Assembly (NCBI GenBank): GCA_003142355.1
Contig: PLMF01000413.1
Span: forward strand, 1 to 19,117
DNA length: 19,117 nt
From: Bryobacterales bacterium
GTDB lineage: Bacteria > Acidobacteriota > Terriglobia > Bryobacterales > Bryobacteraceae
Reading direction: 5' to 3'
Part shown: positions 6,260 through 16,009 of the stretch, in pieces
How the letters are laid out: each line of letters begins with the position of its first letter
Numbering within the stretch: the stretch's first letter is position 1
The notes under the pieces: model-generated
What the model saw: only the letters and a program-made list of their open reading frames with translations
What the model was told of the DNA's origin: nothing
Databases searched by the model: none
Program-made: the position numbers and the translations under genes

Positions 6260-9046
6260 CTAAATGTCATCAAAGCTCTTAAGTGCATCTGTTTCCAGCT
6301 TCGTAGCCTTGGCCTGGACTGTAACGGGAATGGTAACGAGGCCATCCAGTGCATCCCGCCACTTGCTCTTCAGATCCGTGTGTCGCAGGCGGATGGTGAT
6401 GCCGGTGAGCGTGCCCTCGGGGTCCATTCCGCCATTTGCCCTTTGGCGGTATTTGCCCTCCAACTGGCATGTTGCCTTAAATGCGGCGCCGGGCGCCAGG
6501 GCGCCAGGTTGGGAGAGTAACTCATCCCCGAGATTATTGCGTACAGTGAGATGGAAGTCGACTTGGACGTTGCCTGTATTCCGCACGCTAAACACGTAGG
6601 CAACAACGTCGTCTTCGGGCACCACGATGCCGAGTGTGCTCAGATCTTCCAGTTCCGCTCGGGCCTCTTTCTCCGTCACTCGTTTCAACAGGTAGCCTGG
6701 AACAGCGATTTCCGCAAAAGAAAACCCACCGTGCCAGTACCGAGGCATGGATTTTGAGCCTTCTCTGCGGAACCACTGTCGCCCCACAGCCAGCCAGTGC
6801 TCGACACCTGCGGCCATCACGGCGAGAGCATTCGGGGCTGCGGCAGGCCGGAATCCCTTGGCATATCGATAGCGCACATCTTCCTGGAGTATACGTCCGG
6901 CGGTCTGCGCCTCTTGATCGCTGACAACCACCGCATCGCACGTAAGCAGTTCCGTAAAGCCGTGGTCAGAAGTCACCAAGACGGTGTCCTCTGGACGGAT
7001 TCGCCGCAACAGGTCGTCAAGAATACCCCTTACGCCTTGTGATTTGTCGCCGAGGATCTCCGTTCGTATCTTGTTGTTGAACGCAGCGAGGTCCCCTCGG
7101 AATTCATGGCATTCATCCGATATCGGATAGATCAAAACGTTCACGTCAGCCGCTTCAGCATCAGTGAAACCCATGATCATGCGCGACTTTGTCGTGTCCG
7201 CCTCTGTCACAAATCGGAGCTTCTTCTTTGCTTCCTGGGCGGTCAAACCCAGGTTCTGAGCAACGAGAGTCGCTTCATCTTTGGTGGCCGTGCCCTTGTA
7301 GCCAAGCCAGCTGCTCGGCAGGCAGCCGGCAAAGAGGCTGGTCCTGGCAATCTGCGTATAGCTGGGCAGCACGCAGAAGCTGCTCTGGCCTTGAAGGCTA
7401 AAATGCTCGGCAAGTAGTGGCTGAACGACCGTCTCCCAGGTGTCGAATCGCATTCCGTCAAAGAGCAATACCCATGCGCGCCCATTGTCGTTTCCGAGAG
7501 TAATCTTAGCAACCCGGTCTCCGATTAGCCTCTTCAGAAGTCCGAGGGTGCTGCGAGGTCCTTTGGCGAAACCCTCGGGATCTGCAAGGACGAACGTCGC
7601 AAGAGAATGGTCCAGTTGGTCCAGCCGGGTACGGACGCGATCCTTCAGCGAGGCAGTGCCAGGAGCAAGATCATCCTGTCCACCAAAGAGATAGTTCCGT
7701 GCCGCCTGTCCCAAATCGCTATCGCCGCTCTCTTCGATATCGTGGAAAGCCCTGGCCAACTCCAACTCCATACGGTGTTGTCCATGCTCCACGTACCAGT
7801 CCAATACCGCCTCGGCGTTCGCGAATAAAGGCAGATTCGTAGACAGGCCTTGCTCGATTCTCCGGATTGCTCGGGCAAAACGTATCAGGGCAAGGCACTG
7901 GGCCCCTCGGCTCGATAGATTCTCGGTGGCCGTGGTCATCACGGGGTGTTTGCTGAGCAGTTCCACCCACGCGAGCTTCTCAGCACTAGGGGCTTTGCAG
8001 AAAATGCCGAGGGCGTGCCGCAATTGGTAATGGAGAATCACTGAAGGGGCATCAGGCAGAGGTACGAAAGGAGATCCATCACCACCTGAAGGCAAGAGCA
8101 AACCGACACGTTCCATTCGGCCAGTAGTGAGAAAGACGTCTGCCAGGGCTTCTATTGTCGCCCAAGCCTTTGCGTCAGCAGCAAGCAGCTTTATTGCCTG
8201 CAGGCCAAAGGTGTCCATCTTGGCCAGGGGCGTGTCCAGTGAGAAGATGTGCAACCCAGCCAATTGGTTGGACGGATTCTGGAGCTTCAATTGGTCAGCG
8301 GCAAGGCGTAGAACCAGGTAGGCCGCCAGTTCTTCACCCTCGATGTCCAGCCAAAACAGTTGGTCTTGGACTTGTGGGCGCGCAGCTTCCCGCACGACTT
8401 CCCGCACCGTGCCGGCATCCGCCTGCTGCTGCCCGCGCCGCAAAATCACGCGGCAGGCGTGCGCCAGAAACTCGGCCGGATCTATCTCGTCCGGCCAGAG
8501 ATCTTCCAGCGTCCATTCCGGCCGCTCCGCCAGGAGTACCAGCGCGGCGACCTGCCCGCGTCCCCAATCGTCGGGCCGCCCCCACCGCTGCACTATCTTC
8601 GCGGTAGCCGCTGGCACGTTTTCAAGCCTCTCCAGTAAGGCCCCTTTGTACTGCCGAAGCTGGGCAACCGGAAAGTTGATTTTGGGGCAGATGCGACGGA
8701 AGAAGGCAGGGACCGAAAGGTCGAGAGCCGGTCCGGATTCATTTCTCGCGAGGATGTCCGTCACGTACGAGACATCTACCTTGTCAACCCCGAGTCCACG
8801 GCTCATCACGAGGACAACCCGGTCCGCCTTCGAGGCCTTACGCAACGACAGCCGAAAAGCCAGATCGTCACCCCGAAAGACCACAGCGTTCCACGCTCTG
8901 CCCTTCGTATCCTGCACGACCGATTTGGACAGTAGCCCGAAGTCTCCGAGAAGCCGATCCGAGTCGATGGCGACGGCTACGCGGGCGCTCACAGGCCGAC
9001 TACTCAGCCAATTGAGGAACACCTCGGCAGGGGGTTGCGCTTTCAT
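6260..9046 (-). CDS. pglZ: PglZ, alkaline-phosphatase-superfamily BREX protein
   Basis: 928 aa. PglZ is the hallmark BREX component, with an alkaline-phosphatase-type metal-dependent fold. Residues 525-537 (WVLLFDGMRFDTW) give the first metal ligands (D530, D535). PSYTQIARTSLFAG (561-574) carries the nucleophile-region Ser/Thr, VTSDHGFTEL (691-700) the conserved Asp-His pair, and YWHGGFSFAEIAVP (770-783) the last His. The catalytic set thus looks complete. The N-terminal 500 residues are helical and family-specific. After the phosphatase core there is a beta-sandwich tail (FSVRNTGNVQVDFHLTVRN). Length is slightly above the ~830 aa of type 1. The start ATG overlaps the methyltransferase stop as ATGA and has GAGG four bases upstream, so the two are translationally coupled. 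Its partner in known systems is the methyltransferase PglX. Confidence 0.92.
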   Translation of the reverse strand: MKAQPPAEVFLNWLSSRPVSARVAVAIDSDRLLGDFGLLSKSVVQDTKGRAWNAVVFRGDDLAFRLSLRKASKADRVVLVMSRGLGVDKVDVSYVTDILARNESGPALDLSVPAFFRRICPKINFPVAQLRQYKGALLERLENVPAATAKIVQRWGRPDDWGRGQVAALVLLAERPEWTLEDLWPDEIDPAEFLAHACRVILRRGQQQADAGTVREVVREAARPQVQDQLFWLDIEGEELAAYLVLRLAADQLKLQNPSNQLAGLHIFSLDTPLAKMDTFGLQAIKLLAADAKAWATIEALADVFLTTGRMERVGLLLPSGGDGSPFVPLPDAPSVILHYQLRHALGIFCKAPSAEKLAWVELLSKHPVMTTATENLSSRGAQCLALIRFARAIRRIEQGLSTNLPLFANAEAVLDWYVEHGQHRMELELARAFHDIEESGDSDLGQAARNYLFGGQDDLAPGTASLKDRVRTRLDQLDHSLATFVLADPEGFAKGPRSTLGLLKRLIGDRVAKITLGNDNGRAWVLLFDGMRFDTWETVVQPLLAEHFSLQGQSSFCVLPSYTQIARTSLFAGCLPSSWLGYKGTATKDEATLVAQNLGLTAQEAKKKLRFVTEADTTKSRMIMGFTDAEAADVNVLIYPISDECHEFRGDLAAFNNKIRTEILGDKSQGVRGILDDLLRRIRPEDTVLVTSDHGFTELLTCDAVVVSDQEAQTAGRILQEDVRYRYAKGFRPAAAPNALAVMAAGVEHWLAVGRQWFRREGSKSMPRYWHGGFSFAEIAVPGYLLKRVTEKEARAELEDLSTLGIVVPEDDVVAYVFSVRNTGNVQVDFHLTVRNNLGDELLSQPGALAPGAAFKATCQLEGKYRQRANGGMDPEGTLTGITIRLRHTDLKSKWRDALDGLVTIPVTVQAKATKLETDALKSFDDI

Positions 9047-11943
9047 AGGACCTCGATCTCGTCAAAAAGAGTTGGGCCTTCGGCCTTGCGCTTTCGAACC
9101 CGTACGGCCTCTGCCTGCGCCTCAAGTTCATCCGCGATCTTCTGCGACGCGACGCCGGCTTGTTTCTGCGCCCGATGAAACTCTTGCTGCGTGACCTTCT
9201 CCCGCAGGACGCTCTGAAACAGTCTGGCAACTAACCGGTATCCTTTCTCCCGCTCAAATCCACGCAACGCAGCAATGGCTTGAGTGTCACTATCTTCGAT
9301 AGCCCGACAAGCCTGAAAGAGTACGTCTATCCAGTCGCAACGCTCACTATCACTCGTATTTCGTCTAAGGCTTCCCGACACATAGCGTTCGGCGTCGTGC
9401 AAAACGCGAATGGAGCGATCATCGTTCATCTTTTCGCGCTCATCATCCGTTGGCTCGCGCCAGCGATTGCTGTCCGTGTCTCGCCAAAAATTCTCCGACA
9501 GCAGATCTTCCAATACCAGATTCTGGGAAACCTCGCTTGATAACAGGCCTGTCGCCCTCATCCATAGCGGTTTAAGTTCTCCGAGGAGCACGGAGCTCGT
9601 TTGGAGCTTCTGTCGAAGCCACTGAATGGCGGTCAGCTCGTCGACGATTCTGATCTCTTCCTCAATTAAGTAAGGAGAGCCAAATTCGGTACCTGCTGCC
9701 TCCCCTCGTAAGTACCAACGTTGCCCAACCTTCCGAAAGTAGCGCGCGCAAACGCGCTCAATAAAAGGGAGGTTCAGCTTTTGAACATTTACGCCTTTCG
9801 GAATCAACGCATTCATCAACATGCTGTTGATTGTTGCAGTTGTGCGATGATCGTGCCCGTACTTTCCGGAATCTGCCTGTATCTTTGCGGGAAGCTCTGT
9901 CAGAAATGATCTAACAGCATCCGCGACTGCGTGCTCCAAATCGCTATCCTCGACTCCAAATGTGGTTCCCAAAGCCGTCGGCTTAAGGGCATTGAAGAGA
10001 ACGTCCTTATCCACGACGTCCGAAACGCCGGTTGTACTTCGGATCTGTGCGTAGGTCCGTTCCACCTTGTCAAACACCAACATGTTTTGAATCTGAAAGC
10101 CGCACTTAACCAACCCAGCTTTGATGACTTCGAACACCTTTCCATCCGAGTTATTAAACTCGACTGTGGCCCATCGCCCCGGCTTGAGAATTCTGTAAAT
10201 CTCGCTGAATGCCTGATCCATCAAAGTTGCGTAATCGTCCAGACGTTTATAGCCACCATCGACGGGACGGTGCATAATGGCTTCTTGGGCTTCGTCTGTA
10301 AAGCGGCCAAACCATGCTTCCCACATGAACGTCACTTCGGAGTAATAGATATTTGAGCCGAAAGGAGGATCCGTGAAGACGTAGTCCACAGACTCCTTCG
10401 GGATGCTGTGCAGGTTCGTAGCCGAACCAAGGTGAACGAAGCTGCCCTCCGGTAACGCCGGTCGCGCAGTGGCAACTGCACTTAGATAGTTTTCAACAGC
10501 TTTCCCGAATACCTTGAGGACATTGGTTTCAACGGTCTCTGAAGCGATGTGGAGAGTACCGCTGAGTTGCTCCCCCGGTTTGGTTCCTTTCATGCGGCGA
10601 AGGCGACTACATCGCATGACCTGAGACGTGAAGCAGAACTGAAGTGCAGGACGCGGCGATGGATTCACTCGGCCGATCGCGCCCCACAGAAGTGCCATCG
10701 CCCAGAGGTTGCGGTGTGTAAAAAAGTCGCTGTACGTGTTGATATTCTTGCCAGCAAGAGAATCGCGTCGGTATCGAGGGCCTTGTTTGTTGACTGTGAC
10801 CGAGGGAAACCAGCATGGGATAGATTGTCGCCGCAGATTCTCGATAAATTCACGCTGCCGCTGTGACACGGGTCTTGTGCCCCTGAGTCTTTTCGCCGCA
10901 ATTCCTCCATTAGCGTTCACGATGCCTTCGTACTCGTAGACTTCCTCCACCGGGACGATGTTGATGCGAGGAACGCGGCCTTTCATCCAGCGCTCGTTGC
11001 AGTGCGGGCAACGCAAAAACGCATTGTTGCCGTCGTCTTCGGCTTTGTCGTCTGTGCCCCTTGCTACGATCTCCTGGCGACAACCCCGAGCGACCCTGCG
11101 CTTGATCATGACTCGCTTGCCAGTTCTGGGATTAGTGCGATCCGTGGGTTCCTCGACCGTCTTGAATCCTTCACATCGGTAGACGTCTGACCAGACGACG
11201 TAGCTGAGGCTCGCTGGTATGCGTATCCAATCGCATTCGGGCGGGGATGCGGTGGGGGCGCCAGCCTGTCGATCATTGGGAGGCCGGCAACCCAAGTACT
11301 GTTCCACAACCTCCGTACCAACCAGTTGCCACTCCCCTGGCTCAGAACTACTACGAGACATTAACATCTGCGAAGTGTCTCCTAGCCTAGCTGCAACCTC
11401 GGGGCGAGATGGTGTGTAGAGATCACGAGCGGGCTCGAAGTGATCCGTTGAATACAGCCCTTCAAGCTCGTCCTTGACTTCAGCGAGGATCGTGGCGAAC
11501 GCCTGCTTCACGAGATCGGGAGCGACGGGATGAGTGTAGTTGTAGCTGAGATGGCATGCGGCTGGCGACAAGTCGCTCAAGAGACCTACCCTAGCGCCCG
11601 GTTGGGACGAAGGATTCTCAGAAAGGATCGCCGGGTCGGGGTCGCTGCACATCTGACAGGCAACGCCCGTCATTCCCGAGCCGCAAAAAGGGTCGACGAC
11701 AAGATCTCCTGGGTTCGTGTAGTGCAGCAGCAGGCCAACTATTGATTCCGGAGGAACCTTGGTGAGATAGTAATGCAAGTTGTAGAAAGCGCTCCGGCCC
11801 GGGGATTTTACGTCAGATGAAAAGGGTGGCAGGTCATACGTGTCAGTCGCGGCGTCGTATCCACGCGCGTGCTGACCCACAAAGTCAGCAGTAGCCGCTT
11901 CCTGCTCTTCCGGTGTCATCAGGACGGGATTACTTGACAACAC
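9043..11943 (-). CDS. pglX: BREX DNA methyltransferase, DUF1156/PglXI-like (N6-adenine type)
   Basis: 966 aa from a GTG start. The AdoMet motif DPFCGSG is at residues 84-90 and the catalytic motif TDPPFGSN at 524-531. An interior of about 430 residues separates them, and a helical C-terminus follows the methylase core. DPP(F/Y) is the signature of amino-methylating (N6-A or N4-C) enzymes; in BREX these place the host self-mark on adenine. Length and motif order resemble the DUF1156-type methylases called PglXI in type 3, not the ~1200-aa PglX of type 1. A zinc-ribbon-like segment shows only one intact half: CPHC (312-315) pairs with a degenerate YRCEGF near 255. The GTG (11943) overlaps the ATPase stop (TAGTG) and is chosen because GGAGGTG lies 7 bases upstream; the ATG at 11919 has no ribosome site. 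Confidence 0.88.
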   Translation of the reverse strand: MLSSNPVLMTPEEQEAATADFVGQHARGYDAATDTYDLPPFSSDVKSPGRSAFYNLHYYLTKVPPESIVGLLLHYTNPGDLVVDPFCGSGMTGVACQMCSDPDPAILSENPSSQPGARVGLLSDLSPAACHLSYNYTHPVAPDLVKQAFATILAEVKDELEGLYSTDHFEPARDLYTPSRPEVAARLGDTSQMLMSRSSSEPGEWQLVGTEVVEQYLGCRPPNDRQAGAPTASPPECDWIRIPASLSYVVWSDVYRCEGFKTVEEPTDRTNPRTGKRVMIKRRVARGCRQEIVARGTDDKAEDDGNNAFLRCPHCNERWMKGRVPRINIVPVEEVYEYEGIVNANGGIAAKRLRGTRPVSQRQREFIENLRRQSIPCWFPSVTVNKQGPRYRRDSLAGKNINTYSDFFTHRNLWAMALLWGAIGRVNPSPRPALQFCFTSQVMRCSRLRRMKGTKPGEQLSGTLHIASETVETNVLKVFGKAVENYLSAVATARPALPEGSFVHLGSATNLHSIPKESVDYVFTDPPFGSNIYYSEVTFMWEAWFGRFTDEAQEAIMHRPVDGGYKRLDDYATLMDQAFSEIYRILKPGRWATVEFNNSDGKVFEVIKAGLVKCGFQIQNMLVFDKVERTYAQIRSTTGVSDVVDKDVLFNALKPTALGTTFGVEDSDLEHAVADAVRSFLTELPAKIQADSGKYGHDHRTTATINSMLMNALIPKGVNVQKLNLPFIERVCARYFRKVGQRWYLRGEAAGTEFGSPYLIEEEIRIVDELTAIQWLRQKLQTSSVLLGELKPLWMRATGLLSSEVSQNLVLEDLLSENFWRDTDSNRWREPTDDEREKMNDDRSIRVLHDAERYVSGSLRRNTSDSERCDWIDVLFQACRAIEDSDTQAIAALRGFEREKGYRLVARLFQSVLREKVTQQEFHRAQKQAGVASQKIADELEAQAEAVRVRKRKAEGPTLFDEIEVL

Positions 11944-14900
11944 TAGCCAGCACCTCCGTCGTTGCCATGGAAGCGCAGGAATACTCGCACACGCTTGCTT
12001 GCGGCGTGCCTGTTCTTAGCGTCCCTTACAGCCGTCTTTAGCAGCTTTGTGAACTCAGCGATGGCTTCATCGACACGGTCTTCCTCAATAGCCCCGACCT
12101 CCTGAATAATGGGCTCCAAAGCAACTTCCTCGTGAACGAGATTCTCGTCATACAGGAGCTTGCGCAAAAAGGCGACCAAATCGTCGGTCAGCACATTCGC
12201 GAGTTTATCGGCATCCGCTAGTTGCACAATCTGCAAGAGTTCTTTGAGACTGGTGTTCTTCTCGTCGGCGGCTTTCTTAAGGATCGCGGCAATCGTAGCG
12301 TCCTTGAACCGCTGAAACCGGTCAGTCAACCCGGCTTCGACCTTGGCCTGCAGGTGTTTGAGTTCCTGGTGTGGTAAGGACTCCTTCGGGGTCCATCTGC
12401 ATCTCGGACAGAGAGGAGACGACTGGTCCACTGCTGCTTCCATGGCGTCAGGACAACTGTACAGAGTGGTTTCCAGTTTGAGCAAGTCGGCTCCGGCGTG
12501 CATTGCCGTCCCAAGAGGTGGCCCCAACTCGATGATGGTATTCATTTTGTCTAGCGCACGCGCTCGCGGACGCAACGCATCGAACGACTTCCTCAATTCC
12601 GCCAATGCCTCGTGGTGTGCACGGTGCGCCTTGCGATACGCGTGAATGTAGTTGGTCTTCCATTTCTGAAAACCGTCCATGTGGACCGCAATCAGAGATG
12701 GCTGTTTCAGGTATGAATCTAGACTCAACATTGTGAGCAGCGAGGTCCGATTCAGCTCAACCCTGCTGTCGACCTCACAGGCACCGGAGAGATAGTCGAA
12801 GGCCTGGCTGATTTGGAACGCCTGGTCGCGCAATGTTCGGGCGTTCTCATATTCAGCAAAGGCGACCGCGAAGGCGTCCTTGTTGGCGTAGCTCTCGCGA
12901 ACTGCGGCATCGAACTCCTGATAGCTGCCGACTGTGACCAACCCGTTCAGTCGGGCGAGAGTTTCAATCAGCTCCTTCGGGATTGCAGAGCTCAGCTTCG
13001 ACGAAAGGCTTGTAAGGCTCTTCTCCACTTCGGGCAACTCGGCTTTGAGCTTCGCTAGCACGGCCAGGAGTTTATCGTTGCGAGTCAGTTCCTCGTCAGG
13101 AGAGCTTGCCGGCTTGAAGTCGGGATCCAGCACGCGTGCGTACTCCAGGACTTCGTTCCAGCCTTTTTGAATTGATCTAACCATTCGCGCGCCAAGCATT
13201 GCTTTGTCGAGCTTGGCATTCCACTCGCAAAGGGCCAGAGTGTGGGGAGTAAGGCGGTTTCCAGGCAGCGCCTTACCATTGGTCATGGTGATGGGCGAGC
13301 CCGGATTCAAAACCACCTCGAAGCCGCCAATTTTGACTTGGGCTAGCGCGTATAGCGAGACCATCGCTTCGGTGAGGCCGTACGGGGCGCGGCAGAACGC
13401 CGCCTTCAAGTCGGCGAGCGGTACGTCAGCCTGGCCTTGGAGGTGCTCGCGCATCTTTCCTAACGCCTGGGAGCTGTCCGGCTTGAAGTCGGTGGGATGA
13501 GACTTGGCTACCAACTCCAACCCAACGGCGAAATTCTGAACGGCATCCTTTTCGGCCTTAGCCGGCTCCTTCTGAAATAGGCCGGCATAGAGTTTTCGCG
13601 CATCCGCATCGGTAAACTCTTTCTTCAGACCTTTAGGATCGAACAGTGGCGTATCGTAGGATTTGTCCAGCAGTCGTCCAGCGAGATCCTCCTCGCGATC
13701 CTTAACGAGCTTGAAGATCTCCACGGCAACAATACCGTAGCCTTTCTGAGTAATCACTTTGCCGCGACGGTATTCGTCCTGCTGACACTTCAGAATGGCT
13801 TTCACGGCATCGCGGCGCTTGCCGTCGGCATACTCACGCAGGGTGCTCTGGTTGGGCGCCGCGCAGTTCCGCTTCATTTGCTCGGCGGCCAAAAGATCGG
13901 CCAAAGCCTCACGACTGTCGTCCGAAAGTGTGTCGGGCTGGCAGACTGCGATTCGTGCATCGGCCAAGGCCGCCGTTATCTTGCCATCAGCTATATCTGG
14001 TTTTCCCGTAAGGTAGACCAGCCGAAAGTGTTCATCGGCATTCTTGATCTCCTCGCCGAACTCGTCGCGCCAGCGATCAGAGACTACGACCTCGCCGCCG
14101 TATCGAACCTTGTGTACTCGTCCGGTCGAGGCCGCAGCATGGTGAGGTAAAAGATATGCGGGCGGTTTGCTCTGTGCCTTATCCTGCGCACTGCGTTGGT
14201 CATTCGGCCGGTAGTCGCTGAAGATTCCGCCATTCACGCCCAATTCAGCCTGTGCTTCAGGCGTGATGTCCGGCAGTTGCCAAAACAGGGAGTCGAGCCA
14301 CTTGGCGTCCTGCCCTTTCAAATCTTCTTTTGCCTTCTTCTTCAGGGGTGCGAAGTATTTCGCGGGAGTCTCTTGTGCGGCCGTGCCCTCATAGGAAAAG
14401 ACGGTGACCTCTTTGCCATCGCGAGTCTTCTTGTCCTGCCGCAATGGGAAACCATTTTGGACGAGTTTGCCGAGGATCATTTCCGTTTGGGCAGTGGAGC
14501 CTACGGCGTCATCAGATAGCCATGCTGCTTCGGCAACTTCCTGCGCAACCAGACCATCGCGCAAGTTGTCAGGTAGGCTGATTCCCCAGAGGAACAGTGT
14601 CTCCATGACGCGCTCAGCCTGGGCGCGCTCCTCCGGCGCCAGGTCCACTTGCGGGAGTTGTTCCAGTGAGCCGAGGAGATTCTGATATGCCTCCTTGTAA
14701 TGCTCGTGGGTGAGCCCTTTTCTCAATTCATCGCTTCGGATGATATCCGACAGCGTAAGCAGCCGCTTTCCCTTAAGCAACGTTGCGTCCGAAAGGGTCT
14801 GCCATGCCATTCGGATGGCAGAGCGAGCGGTGGGAAGGCTGTGTTGTTCGGCATTCTGCGTGATCCGGCGCATCACCTCGAAGCAGCGGGGCTGGAACGG

Positions 14901-16007
14901 GAAGATTGCCGTGAAATAGTCCAGGGAGATGTTCGACTGCTTGATGAAGCGGTACTCTTTTCGGCAGTAGTCGTAGTAGTCCTTGACGTCGGCCGAGGCG
15001 CCCTTCAGCAGTTCCCGACAGCGAAAAGAGACGATCTCCCCGAAATCCCCTTTATTCTTGTCGGCCAGCAAGTACAGGGGCATGAACCGATCACCCTCCG
15101 CACCGCCGGAAAGCTTCTGAGGCATATCGCCTTGACTGGCCACGAGCGTTAGGACGTTGTAGTGCTCTGTCGGCAACACGAATGCTAGTGTCTCCAGGAT
15201 CTCCTCGTCCTCCGCATAGGCTGCCGTCCCAGGAACATGCCGGTCCTGCCAAGACCGGAATTCATCCACCACAAAGGCAATGCCGGTGTAGCCGCCCAAC
15301 TTGGTGATCTGCTCGTAGATGTGGGCGAAGCGGTCTTTGTACCTGCCCTTAAGCCGGCCTTCTGGAAGCTTTGATCGAACCAGCTCTTGCCCAAATTTCT
15401 TCGGACCATTCGCCGAGCGGAACTCTTCGGGCGAGGACTTGTGCTCTCGAGAATAGAATGAGCGTACTGCAGCTCTTTCATCCTCGCTTGCTTCGTTCTC
15501 ATACCACTCATCTGCTAGCTCGACTGATGTGAGCTTAACCTGTGCATCCAGCTCAGGCGCGAACGCCTTGATACTTGCGCGGATCTGTTCCTCGAAGACC
15601 CGCATAAGGCTGTCGTGCCCACTAGATTCGCCCATTCCACGCAGGGAGAACGCGACCGGAAACAGCTTCACCTTTTCGAGCGCGTCATGGTAGTCGTGCT
15701 TGAGTTCTTCGTCCGTGAGGGAGGTCCAGACGGCCTCATCCTTCCATACCAGGAGATCGATTAAAGTGCCGAGAAAGTGCGTTTTGCCTGCGCCGTACTC
15801 GGCCTGAACCCAGAAGCCCTGGCCCTTCGCATTGACGACGCAATCGAAGATACGCTTGAAATGCGCTCGCAACGATGGAGTGAAATAGTACTGGAGAACC
15901 GTCTGAGCGGCGTTGCCTTTCTGAATAAGCTTCGCCAGGCTCGGCGTGGTATCCGGCTCCGGCTTCACAGCGATGATCTTGTTTAGCTCTCGGAATCCCT
16001 TGGCCAT
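11943..16007 (-). CDS. brxC: BrxC/PglY-like giant P-loop ATPase
   Basis: 1354 aa from the ATG at 16007, which begins MAKGFREL and lies 2 bases after the upstream stop with GGAG about 13 bases upstream. An upstream in-frame start at 16100 would run 90 bases into the preceding gene and is rejected. Walker A is AEYGAGKTH (69-77) and Walker B is IAFVVDEF (243-250). This is the very large ATPase subunit found in every BREX type (BrxC/PglY, about 1200 aa). The size and helical C-terminal two-thirds fit, although it is longer than type-1 BrxC and may be nearer the DUF6079/PglY branch. A Cys cluster near residues 1185-1205 (C-x14-C-x2-C) may bind zinc. It is coupled by one-base overlap to the methyltransferase. 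The proposed role is energy-driven assembly or remodelling of the BREX complex on DNA, inferred from the family. Confidence 0.9.
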   Translation of the reverse strand: MAKGFRELNKIIAVKPEPDTTPSLAKLIQKGNAAQTVLQYYFTPSLRAHFKRIFDCVVNAKGQGFWVQAEYGAGKTHFLGTLIDLLVWKDEAVWTSLTDEELKHDYHDALEKVKLFPVAFSLRGMGESSGHDSLMRVFEEQIRASIKAFAPELDAQVKLTSVELADEWYENEASEDERAAVRSFYSREHKSSPEEFRSANGPKKFGQELVRSKLPEGRLKGRYKDRFAHIYEQITKLGGYTGIAFVVDEFRSWQDRHVPGTAAYAEDEEILETLAFVLPTEHYNVLTLVASQGDMPQKLSGGAEGDRFMPLYLLADKNKGDFGEIVSFRCRELLKGASADVKDYYDYCRKEYRFIKQSNISLDYFTAIFPFQPRCFEVMRRITQNAEQHSLPTARSAIRMAWQTLSDATLLKGKRLLTLSDIIRSDELRKGLTHEHYKEAYQNLLGSLEQLPQVDLAPEERAQAERVMETLFLWGISLPDNLRDGLVAQEVAEAAWLSDDAVGSTAQTEMILGKLVQNGFPLRQDKKTRDGKEVTVFSYEGTAAQETPAKYFAPLKKKAKEDLKGQDAKWLDSLFWQLPDITPEAQAELGVNGGIFSDYRPNDQRSAQDKAQSKPPAYLLPHHAAASTGRVHKVRYGGEVVVSDRWRDEFGEEIKNADEHFRLVYLTGKPDIADGKITAALADARIAVCQPDTLSDDSREALADLLAAEQMKRNCAAPNQSTLREYADGKRRDAVKAILKCQQDEYRRGKVITQKGYGIVAVEIFKLVKDREEDLAGRLLDKSYDTPLFDPKGLKKEFTDADARKLYAGLFQKEPAKAEKDAVQNFAVGLELVAKSHPTDFKPDSSQALGKMREHLQGQADVPLADLKAAFCRAPYGLTEAMVSLYALAQVKIGGFEVVLNPGSPITMTNGKALPGNRLTPHTLALCEWNAKLDKAMLGARMVRSIQKGWNEVLEYARVLDPDFKPASSPDEELTRNDKLLAVLAKLKAELPEVEKSLTSLSSKLSSAIPKELIETLARLNGLVTVGSYQEFDAAVRESYANKDAFAVAFAEYENARTLRDQAFQISQAFDYLSGACEVDSRVELNRTSLLTMLSLDSYLKQPSLIAVHMDGFQKWKTNYIHAYRKAHRAHHEALAELRKSFDALRPRARALDKMNTIIELGPPLGTAMHAGADLLKLETTLYSCPDAMEAAVDQSSPLCPRCRWTPKESLPHQELKHLQAKVEAGLTDRFQRFKDATIAAILKKAADEKNTSLKELLQIVQLADADKLANVLTDDLVAFLRKLLYDENLVHEEVALEPIIQEVGAIEEDRVDEAIAEFTKLLKTAVRDAKNRHAASKRVRVFLRFHGNDGGAG
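11951..11957 (-). promoter_or_regulatory. Ribosome binding site fixing the GTG start of the methyltransferase
   Basis: GGAGGTG on the minus strand, inside the end of the ATPase gene and 7 bases before the GTG at 11943. It decides between GTG 11943 and ATG 11919 in favour of the former. Confidence 0.65.
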
Positions 16008-16009
16008 AT

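Noticed and set aside
8343..9194. Long plus-strand frame opposite pglZ
   Set aside because: Antisense shadow of a well-supported PglZ; Ser/Arg-rich with no domain.
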